A stretch of DNA of 64,000 bases. Origin: Pseudomonas botevensis (lineage in GTDB: Bacteria; Pseudomonadota; Gammaproteobacteria; Pseudomonadales; Pseudomonadaceae). A program made the translations under genes and the position numbers. Positions 9,278-16,612 of this stretch are shown in pieces. The stretch's first letter is position 1. The number at the start of each line of letters is the position of its first letter. The notes below the pieces were generated by a model. The model was given only the letters and a program-made list of their open reading frames with translations, searched no databases and was not told the origin of the DNA. The DNA is taken from positions 124,001 to 188,000 of the forward strand of contig NZ_JAHTKI010000005.1 of the NCBI RefSeq assembly GCF_019145475.1, given 5' to 3'.

Positions 9278-10095
9278 TGCAGAAATTCTCAGCTTCGCCT
9301 GTCGTCATGTTTACCAGTGTCGTGCGCAATCGTGCGCTGATCGCGGCGTTGATCAAACGCGAGGTCATTGGCCGTTATCGGGGCTCTTTCATGGGCATCC
9401 TGTGGTCGTTCTTCAACCCGATCGTGATGCTTTCGATTTATACGTTTGTCTTCGGTCTCATTTTCAATTCGCGCTGGGCAGGTGCGGGTGATTCCAAGCC
9501 GGAGTTCGCCTTGATCCTGTTTGCAGGATTGATCGTGTTCAACCTGTTTTCCGAGTGCGTCACTCGCGCACCGAACCTGATTATCTCGAATGCCAATTAC
9601 GTCAAGAAGGTGGTGTTTCCGTTGGAAATACTGCCGTGCGTGGTTGCGGGCGCTTCGCTGTTTCATGCCCTGATCAGCCTGATCGTCTGGGTAGCCGCTT
9701 ACCTCATCGTATTTGGTGTACCGCCGGTGACAGCACTTTACCTGCCACTGGTCGTTGCGCCGCTGGTGTTGATCATTCTCGGTCTTTCCTGGGCATTGGC
9801 TTCGCTCGGTGTCTATATGCGGGACGTCGCACATTTCATTGGTCTTGCGACCAGCGGACTGATGTTTCTTGCGCCTATTTTCTATCCCGCCACAGCCGTG
9901 CCCGAAGAGTATCGGGGGCTGCTGCAATTGAACCCGTTGACGGTTGCCGTCGAGAACGTCAGAAGCGTTCTGTTTTTCGGGCAACAACCGGATTGGCAGG
10001 TGCTGGGGATCTATTCCTGCATCGGTGTATTGGTAGCTTATCTGGGCTTTGCCTGGTTCCAGAAGACTAGAAAGGGGTTCGCCGATGTCCTCTGA
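9277..10095 (+). CDS. wzm: O-antigen ABC exporter, membrane subunit
   Basis: A 272-residue ABC-2 type permease with about six membrane helices. The N-terminal amphipathic segment and REVIGRYRGSFMGILWSF are characteristic of polysaccharide/polyol-phosphate export permeases (Wzm, KpsM, TagG). It would form the inner-membrane channel that moves undecaprenyl-linked O-polysaccharide to the periplasm. The start at 9277 gives the usual family length; a reading from 9145 would run through the preceding gene. The 3' end overlaps the ATPase gene by 11 bases. Together with wzt it shows that this locus uses the ABC-transporter-dependent pathway. Confidence 0.93.
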   Translation: MQKFSASPVVMFTSVVRNRALIAALIKREVIGRYRGSFMGILWSFFNPIVMLSIYTFVFGLIFNSRWAGAGDSKPEFALILFAGLIVFNLFSECVTRAPNLIISNANYVKKVVFPLEILPCVVAGASLFHALISLIVWVAAYLIVFGVPPVTALYLPLVVAPLVLIILGLSWALASLGVYMRDVAHFIGLATSGLMFLAPIFYPATAVPEEYRGLLQLNPLTVAVENVRSVLFFGQQPDWQVLGIYSCIGVLVAYLGFAWFQKTRKGFADVL

Positions 10096-11419
10096 AATCG
10101 CGATCAAGCTGCAGGATGTCAGCAAGTGTTATCACATCTATGACAAACCTCGTGACCGCCTTGCGCAAATGTTTGCCGGTCAGCGCAAGCAGTACTACCA
10201 CGAATTCTGGGCGCTGAAGAATGTCTCTTTCGACATCAAGCGCGGCGAGACTGTTGGTATTGTCGGGCGTAACGGGAGCGGCAAGTCGACCCTGCTTCAG
10301 GTCATTTGCGGTACGTTGAACCAGAGTGCCGGCGAGGTTCAGACGAAGGGCCGCATTGGTGCTCTGCTTGAGTTGGGATCCGGATTCAATCCGGAGTTCA
10401 CCGGGCATGAAAACGTCTACATGAACGCCGCGATCCTGGGGCTGAGCCGGGCCGAAGTCGATGAGCGTTACGACGACATCGCGGCTTTCGCCGACATTGG
10501 CGAATTCATTCATCAGCCGGTGAAGACCTACTCCAGCGGCATGATCGTGCGTTTGGCGTTTGCCGTTCAGGCCATGGTGGATCCCGATATCCTGATCGTC
10601 GATGAAGCGCTGGCGGTGGGTGACGAGCGTTTTCAGCGCAAGTGCTTCGCTCGTCTCGACGAGTTGAAGGCAAAAGGTACTTCCATCCTCTTCGTCTCAC
10701 ACTCCGGCCCTCAGGTCGTGGAACTCTGCGACCGGGCGATTCTGATGGAGCGCGGCGAGCGTATCTGCACCGGGTCTCCAATGGACGTGGTGCGAGCCTA
10801 TCAAAAACTGATCTACGCACCTGCCGATGAGCAGCCGCGCCTGATCGAAGAGTTTCGACAAATCGGCAACGGGACGCCCGCTCTTGAAGCCAGGACGGCT
10901 GCGGTGGTCGAGGATGCTGAGGATGCAGCACCGGAAGACCAGTATTTCGATGCTGGCATGGTGCCAGAATCGACGACCGTCTATCCGGAGCAAGGCGCAC
11001 GTATCGACGCTTTCGAGATCTTCGACAAGCAAGGGCGGCGCTGCAACGTACTCAAGGCCGGCGGCGATTACGACATTGTCATGACAGGGGAGCTGAAGGA
11101 GTCTGTCTCACGGGTTTTCTTCGCAACTCACATGCGGACGGTGTCGGGTGTCGTGATTACGGGTCAGCGCTTTCCGGAAGAGGGGAAGTACTTTGAGTGT
11201 GATGGCCCGGACCGCTCATTCAAAGTGACCTTCGGTTTCAAGATGGTCATGCTGCCGGGCGTATACTTTGTCGGCGGCGGTGTGTGGTCGGAAAGCGAAC
11301 CCACCCTGTGCCACAGAATTCTGGATGCAGTCATGTTCCGGCTGGTGTCGGATCGTGGTGCAACATCTTTCGGTTATATGGACGCCTCTAATAATGAGCC
11401 AGCACTTGAACTACTCTGA
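10085..11419 (+). CDS. wzt: O-antigen ABC exporter, ATPase with C-terminal glycan-binding domain
   Basis: A 444-residue protein. The N-terminal ABC ATPase domain (about 1-245) has Walker A GRNGSGKST near residues 61-69, the signature YSSGM and Walker B ILIVDEALAVGD. A linker of about 45 residues follows. The C-terminal domain of about 150 residues (AFEIFDKQG..., ending near RLVSDRG) matches the Wzt carbohydrate-binding domain. In E. coli O8/O9a that domain recognises the modified non-reducing end of the finished glycan and licenses export. The length well above 250 residues therefore indicates a chain-terminator-dependent system. The methyltransferase gene starts within its last codons. Confidence 0.93.
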   Translation: MSSEIAIKLQDVSKCYHIYDKPRDRLAQMFAGQRKQYYHEFWALKNVSFDIKRGETVGIVGRNGSGKSTLLQVICGTLNQSAGEVQTKGRIGALLELGSGFNPEFTGHENVYMNAAILGLSRAEVDERYDDIAAFADIGEFIHQPVKTYSSGMIVRLAFAVQAMVDPDILIVDEALAVGDERFQRKCFARLDELKAKGTSILFVSHSGPQVVELCDRAILMERGERICTGSPMDVVRAYQKLIYAPADEQPRLIEEFRQIGNGTPALEARTAAVVEDAEDAAPEDQYFDAGMVPESTTVYPEQGARIDAFEIFDKQGRRCNVLKAGGDYDIVMTGELKESVSRVFFATHMRTVSGVVITGQRFPEEGKYFECDGPDRSFKVTFGFKMVMLPGVYFVGGGVWSESEPTLCHRILDAVMFRLVSDRGATSFGYMDASNNEPALELL

Positions 11420-12008
11420 AACCATTCCTTCGGATCAACTCAGGGAGATTCACACCTTCCATAAACTCACCGACGGCATGATCAGCCTGGAGGAGGGGTT
11501 GGTTCTCTACACCTTGGCCGGTCAGGTGACGTCCGGTTGTATTGTGGAAGTGGGCTCCTATCGTGGGCGTTCCACGGTTTTCCTGGGACGTGGCTCGTTG
11601 GCGGGGCATGCTGCTCCGGTGTATGCGGTCGACCCACACAAGCCTTTCATCGGCGTACTCGGTGGCGTCTTCGGGCCCAAGGATCGCACTGAGTTTTACA
11701 AGACCATGCTGATCACCGAATGTAGCGAAATCGTCTCGTTGATCAACATGAGCAGCGAAATGATCGTTCCGAAATGGAATGAGCCGGTCGGTTTCCTGTG
11801 GATCGATGGCGATCACAGTTATGAGGGTGTGAAGCGCGATTTCGAATGCTGGTTGCCGCACGTTGCAGACGGTGCATTCATTGCTTTTGACGATGCCACT
11901 GACCCGGTTCTGGGGCCTCGTATTCTGATCAATGAGTTGCTCGCGACGCAGGCGTACGAAGAGTGCATCAGTGTTGGCAAGGTTGCCGTTCTTAAGAAAA
12001 AACAATAA
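11394..12008 (+). CDS. Class I SAM-dependent methyltransferase
   Basis: A 204-residue Rossmann-fold methyltransferase (Methyltransf_24 type). SAM-binding motif I is VEVGSYRGRST near residues 50-60 and WIDGDHSYEGV is near 134-144. Neighbours suggest a sugar methylation, possibly of the non-reducing end of the O-chain, as several ABC-exported O-antigens are capped by methyl groups. It overlaps the end of wzt by 26 bases, and the start at 11394 gives the conserved N-terminus. What sugar it methylates is unknown; a role in making an unusual methylated monosaccharide is equally possible. Confidence 0.8.
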   Translation: MSQHLNYSETIPSDQLREIHTFHKLTDGMISLEEGLVLYTLAGQVTSGCIVEVGSYRGRSTVFLGRGSLAGHAAPVYAVDPHKPFIGVLGGVFGPKDRTEFYKTMLITECSEIVSLINMSSEMIVPKWNEPVGFLWIDGDHSYEGVKRDFECWLPHVADGAFIAFDDATDPVLGPRILINELLATQAYEECISVGKVAVLKKKQ

Positions 12009-12024
12009 GCCTGAGAGGACGGTA

Positions 12025-13788
12025 ATGACGAGCAGTGACGACCAGCGTTTGCTAGATTTTTTTACGTGGAATAGCTGTGTTTCGCAAGAGCGGAAATTGT
12101 TCTATGTAGCGACGCCCAAGGTGGCTTGTACATCGCTGAAATGGTGGTTCGCGGAACTTGAAGGGGTCGCCGAGGCCATTCGGCAACTGAAAACCAGTTC
12201 CGAGACCGATCCTGAGCTCGTGATCCACGACTCTTTGCACGCGGCGGCACCGCAGCTGTGCATGCGTTCTCCGGAGCAATTGCAGCAGATCAGGGATGAC
12301 GGGTACTTCAGCTTCGCTCTGGTCAGAAATCCTTACAAGCGGCTTTTCTCTGCCTGGCAGTCCAAGATTATGCTGCGCGAGCCGTTTCAGATTGAGCCTT
12401 ATCGCGGCCAGGCTTTTGTAGAGTGCCCGGTTGAAACGATGCTTGATGTGGCCACGGCATTCGAGAGCTTTCTGGAATACTTGAATACCTACGAGGCCAA
12501 CGATTTCAAGGATTGGCACTGGGCGCCGCAATACGATCTGCTCAAGCCTGAACTGTTTCCTTACAGCGCTGTGTCGAAGATTGAAGATACCTCGGCGCTG
12601 AATGAAGCGCTGCGCGCTCATCTTGGTGATGCGTACGTCAATCCGTTCACGACTTCACGAGCGAACGAGAGTCTGATTCCGTATCTGCCGGAGTTCATCA
12701 GCCCTAGATCCAAGGAGTTGATTGATCGGCTGTATGCCAAGGATTTCGAGGTCTATGGCTACGCGACCGAATTGCCGCCAGCCAAAGAGACGTTTTCGCA
12801 AGAGCATCTGACTCTGGCATTGAAGGGCATCGAGCTTTTACGTGGCCGGCATTTGCGGATTGCCGAAATGCGTAAGCATTTCGGCGACCAGATTTCGCAG
12901 TTGGTCGTGGACAAGCAGTGGTTGGCCGAGCAACGTGAAAACTGGATGGATGTCTGCAAGGAGAAAGAGTCCGAGCTGGTAGCACTCCAGGCGTTTTGTG
13001 CTGGCGAAGTACAGAAGCTACAAGATGTGCATGCCGAACTGGAACGCGTGAAAGCCGGGCTGGCCGAGTCCAATGCGGCACTTGCGCAGTCGAACGCCGA
13101 GTTGGCGCAGTCGAATGCGCAATTGGCGAAATCGAATTCCGAACGGTTGCAGGTGGCCTCTGACCTGGCCGTGGCCGAGTCGAATCTTGCTCGCTTCAGG
13201 TCCGAATTGGTACAGGCTGACTCCGAGCGGTTGAGGCTGCAGGCTGATTTGGGAGCCATGGAGTCGGAGCGTGATCAACTGAAGTCCGAGCTGGAGCAGG
13301 CCAATTCCGAGCGGACTCAGTTGCGCTCCGATTTGTCCAGTAAAGAGGCCGCGCTCGAGCAGCTTCAGGCTGAGTTGGTGCAGACAAACATCGAAAAGAC
13401 CCAGGTACGGTCTGATCTGGCTCAGTCAAATTCTGATTTGGCTCAGTCAAACTCCGAACTGGCGCGTTTGAAAGCGGAGTTGGCTCATTCAAGTACCGAG
13501 TTGGCGCAGTCCAGCAACGAGTTGGCGCTGTCGAATTCTGAGCTGGCACTTTCCAACTCCGAGCTTGCACGATCAAATACGGATCTGTTGCAGTCGAATG
13601 CTCAGTTGGAGCAGTCGAGATTCGAGCTCGAAAACATAAAGATCAAAGTTGTGTCATTGATTTCCGAGCAAGAGGCTTTTGCCCTTAAGCACAGGCGTTA
13701 CCTCGCGGTGTATCGCTTTGTAGAAGCCGGAGTCGTAAACCGAATGCGCAAAGTCGGGCACGTCATGAAAGGGCGCAAAGGAGAGTAA
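12025..13788 (+). CDS. Sulfotransferase-coiled coil fusion, candidate O-antigen chain terminator
   Basis: A 587-residue protein. Residues 1-270 are a sulfotransferase family 2-type domain: ATPKVACTSLKW (about 29-40) fits the 5'-phosphosulfate loop and VRNPYKRLFSAW (R101, N102, P103, S109) the 3'-phosphate site for PAPS. Residues of about 300-545 form a long coiled coil made largely of seven-residue repeats such as LAQSNSE. The last 40 residues are basic with a short hydrophobic stretch. AGGACGG precedes the ATG at 12025. It follows wzm/wzt and the methyltransferase in the same direction. The layout recalls E. coli WbdD, a terminator whose coiled coil sets chain length. Sulfation of the O-chain end is my inference. 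Confidence 0.8.
   Translation: MTSSDDQRLLDFFTWNSCVSQERKLFYVATPKVACTSLKWWFAELEGVAEAIRQLKTSSETDPELVIHDSLHAAAPQLCMRSPEQLQQIRDDGYFSFALVRNPYKRLFSAWQSKIMLREPFQIEPYRGQAFVECPVETMLDVATAFESFLEYLNTYEANDFKDWHWAPQYDLLKPELFPYSAVSKIEDTSALNEALRAHLGDAYVNPFTTSRANESLIPYLPEFISPRSKELIDRLYAKDFEVYGYATELPPAKETFSQEHLTLALKGIELLRGRHLRIAEMRKHFGDQISQLVVDKQWLAEQRENWMDVCKEKESELVALQAFCAGEVQKLQDVHAELERVKAGLAESNAALAQSNAELAQSNAQLAKSNSERLQVASDLAVAESNLARFRSELVQADSERLRLQADLGAMESERDQLKSELEQANSERTQLRSDLSSKEAALEQLQAELVQTNIEKTQVRSDLAQSNSDLAQSNSELARLKAELAHSSTELAQSSNELALSNSELALSNSELARSNTDLLQSNAQLEQSRFELENIKIKVVSLISEQEAFALKHRRYLAVYRFVEAGVVNRMRKVGHVMKGRKGE
13060..13143 (+). repeat. Four tandem 21-base heptad repeats in the sulfotransferase gene
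   Basis: Four consecutive units encode LAESNAA, LAQSNAE, LAQSNAQ and LAKSNSE (residues 346-373). The bases are similar enough between units that slippage or recombination could change the number. Confidence 0.85.
13417..13626 (+). repeat. Ten tandem 21-base heptad repeats in the sulfotransferase gene
   Basis: Ten units at residues 465-534 encode variants of LAQSNSE, among them two consecutive LALSNSE. All keep leucine at the first position, with mostly small or polar residues after it. They form the distal half of the predicted coiled coil. Confidence 0.85.
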
Positions 13789-13789
13789 C

Positions 13790-14851
13790 GTGGCAAAGGT
13801 TTCGGTTGTACTGACTTCTTATAATCATGAGAAATACATCGGGCAGGCGATCGATTCTGTTCTCAATCAGACATTTACCGATTGGGAACTGATCATCGTT
13901 GATGACGTGTCGCCGGATGGTTCATGGGCGGTCATCGAGAGCTACAACGATCCACGAATCATAAAGATTCAAAATGACCGCACCCGTCGGTATATCTACA
14001 ACATCAACCGGGCTATCGAGTCACAAAGTACGGGTGAGTACATTGCCATCCACCACTCGGATGATGCCTGGGAGCTCGACAAGCTGGAAAAACAGGTCGC
14101 TGTGCTGGAGGCCAATCCGGGCGTAGGCGCGGTGTTTTCGCATGTGCAGTGCATCGACGAGAATAATCGCCCACTGGTGGTGGAGTGGTTCAATCAGCCG
14201 AACAAGCCCAGGACTGCATGGTTGCGTTCGCTGTTCTTCAACGAGAACCAGCTGTGCCACCCAAGTGCGCTGATTCGACGTAGCGCTTTTGACCAAGCCG
14301 GCCTGTACCGAGCCGCACACGCGCAAACCGATGACGCTGAAATGTGGACCCGTCTGCTCAAGATCGCCGATATCCACGTCGTTCAGGAGCGGTTGACCCT
14401 GCACCGGATTTTTTCTGACCAATCCAATGAAAGCGGTGATCGCCCGGACAGAAGGGCGCGCATGTGGCTGGAGTGGTACTTGCAGAAGCAGCACTATGTC
14501 GGCATGCCTTTGGCAGATGTTCTTGAGGCATTTCCGGAGTGCGAGCGATGGGTCACTCCTCAGGGCGCCAATAGCGGTTATCTGTTAGCGATGTTCGCCA
14601 TCCAGATTGGCGGCTGTCCGGGCACCCGACTGTTTGGCGTCGAGTTGCTTTATCAGCTGATGAACAACGCCGAGGAGAAGGGGCAAATCGAAGCGATTCA
14701 TGGGTTCAACTATCTCGATTTCATTCGACTCACCGGGCAGGAAGACTTCTTCAACCCGGCAGCCGTGACGCCGGTGCCTCCAGCACCGATCGTCAGCAGC
14801 CCGCTGCGCCGCTTTGCCGGTAAGGTAGCGCGCAAGCTCGGGGTTCTATAG
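13790..14851 (+). CDS. Glycosyltransferase family 2
   Basis: A 353-residue GT-A transferase. It shows VVLTSYNHEKYIGQAIDSVL and the metal site HHSDDAWELDK, and QTDDAEMWTRL in the acceptor half. The GTG start one base after the sulfotransferase stop has AAAGGAG upstream. The C-terminus is basic. The donor and linkage are unknown. It closes the first transcription block of the locus, since a 13-base-pair hairpin follows. Confidence 0.85.
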   Translation: MAKVSVVLTSYNHEKYIGQAIDSVLNQTFTDWELIIVDDVSPDGSWAVIESYNDPRIIKIQNDRTRRYIYNINRAIESQSTGEYIAIHHSDDAWELDKLEKQVAVLEANPGVGAVFSHVQCIDENNRPLVVEWFNQPNKPRTAWLRSLFFNENQLCHPSALIRRSAFDQAGLYRAAHAQTDDAEMWTRLLKIADIHVVQERLTLHRIFSDQSNESGDRPDRRARMWLEWYLQKQHYVGMPLADVLEAFPECERWVTPQGANSGYLLAMFAIQIGGCPGTRLFGVELLYQLMNNAEEKGQIEAIHGFNYLDFIRLTGQEDFFNPAAVTPVPPAPIVSSPLRRFAGKVARKLGVL

Positions 14852-14899
14852 TCAACTGATGTGCCTGAACAGCCGGTGAGCACTGACAGCTTCGCCGGG

Positions 14900-14946
14900 A
14901 CCAGCGATTTGCTACGAAAAGGTCGGGCAAATCGCTGGTTTTGTTA
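14900..14946 (+). terminator. Rho-independent terminator after the first O-antigen block
   Basis: ACCAGCGATTTGC (14900-14912) pairs perfectly with GCAAATCGCTGGT (14927-14939), followed by TTTTGTT. The 14-base loop is large, but the perfect 13-bp stem and the T run support termination. Confidence 0.8.
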
Positions 14947-14964
14947 TGTGCGATGCATTTTGTA

Positions 14965-15447
14965 ATGAAGAGGCTGCAATTGAAGGTCGACCTGAAGATA
15001 TTGATTGGTGTTGTGTTCTTTGCCTTGATTGCGGTCGGCGTTTTGTCTTTTGCCCGTTGGACGGGTGTAGGAAAGTCCGTTGCTGCACCCGCGCCGGTCG
15101 TTGCGCCAGTTGCACTCCCGGAAGGATTGGGAGTGGAAGTAACATCCTCCGGAATAACGCTCGAAGTCAAGGCATGTGACATCGACAAGCTGGGGGATGA
15201 GTTCTTCCTGCATCAATATCCAGCGGATACTTCGAAAGCGGGTGCTGAAGGTTTCATAAACCAGCAATTCAACCTCAAGGCATTGAAACCTGTCGTAACC
15301 CAAGGCCAGGCTGGCGCCGCTCACTGTCAGTACCGAGTGGAATTTGCACCGGTTGCCATTACCCGCATCGCCATCGGTCAGTTCCGAACTCCGCAAGGAC
15401 ATTGCTGTGACATTCTGTGGAATAAAGAAGTGAGCCTTGATGAATAA
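14965..15447 (+). CDS. Hypothetical membrane-anchored periplasmic protein
   Basis: About 160 residues: one N-terminal membrane helix (LKILIGVVFFALIAVGVLSF) then a proline/alanine-rich linker and a periplasmic domain of about 110 residues with cysteines in KACDID, AHCQYR and HCCDI. No known domain is recognised. The start is uncertain: ATG 14965 has no good ribosome binding site, while an in-frame TTG at 14980 has AGAGG six bases before it and would begin just before the helix. The end overlaps the acyltransferase start by eight bases, so the two are translationally coupled and may act together in O-chain acylation. Confidence 0.65.
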   Translation: MKRLQLKVDLKILIGVVFFALIAVGVLSFARWTGVGKSVAAPAPVVAPVALPEGLGVEVTSSGITLEVKACDIDKLGDEFFLHQYPADTSKAGAEGFINQQFNLKALKPVVTQGQAGAAHCQYRVEFAPVAITRIAIGQFRTPQGHCCDILWNKEVSLDE

Positions 15448-16603
15448 TCTTCAAGCACCCCTTGCCGCTGCGAATAACAATCGCTCCTTCGGTCTTGATG
15501 TCTGTCGAACCCTGGCCTGCCTGCTGGTGGTATTCGGGCATATGCTCGGGCATTCGACACCCCATCCTGCTCTGGCTGGCCTGGCATTTCTGGCGACGTT
15601 CGGGGTGGACTTGTTTTTCTGCCTGAGTGGTTTTCTCATTGGCAGGATCTTGCTTAAAGAGGCGGCCCACTGGCGAGAACAGAAGATCAGAGGGCTGACC
15701 GAGTTTTGGTATCGGCGGTGGATGCGGACGCTACCGCTTTACTTCTTTTTCTTCTTTGTATCGCTGCGATTCGACTGGGCGGGTGCCACAACTTTTGTCC
15801 AGCAGTTCCACTATCTGGTGTTTGCGCAGAACTTCGCATGGAACATGACCGACTTCTACCGCTTGTCCTGGAGTCTGGCGGTTGAAGAGTGGTTCTACTA
15901 CACCTTCCCGTTGGTCATGCTGCTGATGATCGGACTGGGGGCGGGCGTCAAGCGTGCGGCGATGATCGTGATTGTGCTCTTCATGGTCGTGCCATTCCTT
16001 GCTCGAATCGGACTGCCTGTTCAGTCGGCTCGATATGACGATGCCCGATATATCGTTCTCTACCGGTTGGACGCGATCGGGTTCGGTGTGTTGGTGGCGT
16101 ACGTTTATACTTGGTATCGGCCCGCATTCGAGCGGCTCGCCAGGTTCTGGTACGTACCATTGACATTCGCTGCCGCTCTGATTGTGTTAACTCGACAGGG
16201 GTTACCCTGGACGTTGGGCAGCAAGTTTGAGCAATCATTGTTCTTCACCTGCTCGGCCATATTTTTTGCGGCGCTTATTCCTGCGTTTTTCAGTTTGCGG
16301 GCGTCGGGCTGGAGTTTGCTCAACCGGTTTGTGAAATATACGAGTCTGATCTCCTATTCGATCTATCTCGGCCATATTTTCGCCTTCATATTGGTAATAA
16401 ATGTATTGAACCGATATGGCCTGCATGAAGTTGTTTACAACAATCCGTGGCTGGCTTATCCAATATTCATTGCCTGTGTGTATGGGCTTGCACACTTGAC
16501 GTATACATTTGTTGAAAAACCATTCCTCAAGCTTCGCGATATCAATGGCTTCTCAATGTCGGGATTTTTGAAAGGTCTTCAGCGTTTCAACGCAGGGAAG
16601 TAA
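15440..16603 (+). CDS. Acyltransferase family 3 (OafA-like) membrane protein
   Basis: A 387-residue integral membrane protein with about ten helices. The family hallmarks are FGLDVCRTLACLLVVFGHMLGH near the N-terminus, with the active histidine, followed by GVDLFFCLSGFLIGR and SWSLAVEEWFYYTFPL. Members O-acylate (usually O-acetylate) sugars of LPS O-antigen or other envelope glycans. The ATG at 15440 is used; the codon before it is TTG and could also serve. Position inside the O-antigen locus supports O-antigen acetylation, but the position on the sugar is unknown. Confidence 0.88.
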   Translation: MNNLQAPLAAANNNRSFGLDVCRTLACLLVVFGHMLGHSTPHPALAGLAFLATFGVDLFFCLSGFLIGRILLKEAAHWREQKIRGLTEFWYRRWMRTLPLYFFFFFVSLRFDWAGATTFVQQFHYLVFAQNFAWNMTDFYRLSWSLAVEEWFYYTFPLVMLLMIGLGAGVKRAAMIVIVLFMVVPFLARIGLPVQSARYDDARYIVLYRLDAIGFGVLVAYVYTWYRPAFERLARFWYVPLTFAAALIVLTRQGLPWTLGSKFEQSLFFTCSAIFFAALIPAFFSLRASGWSLLNRFVKYTSLISYSIYLGHIFAFILVINVLNRYGLHEVVYNNPWLAYPIFIACVYGLAHLTYTFVEKPFLKLRDINGFSMSGFLKGLQRFNAGK

Positions 16604-16612
16604 GTTAATACT

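Noticed and set aside
11268..11393. Longer N-terminus of the methyltransferase within wzt
   Set aside because: The added residues read the wzt coding sequence in another frame and have no conserved features; the ATG at 11394 starts the real protein.
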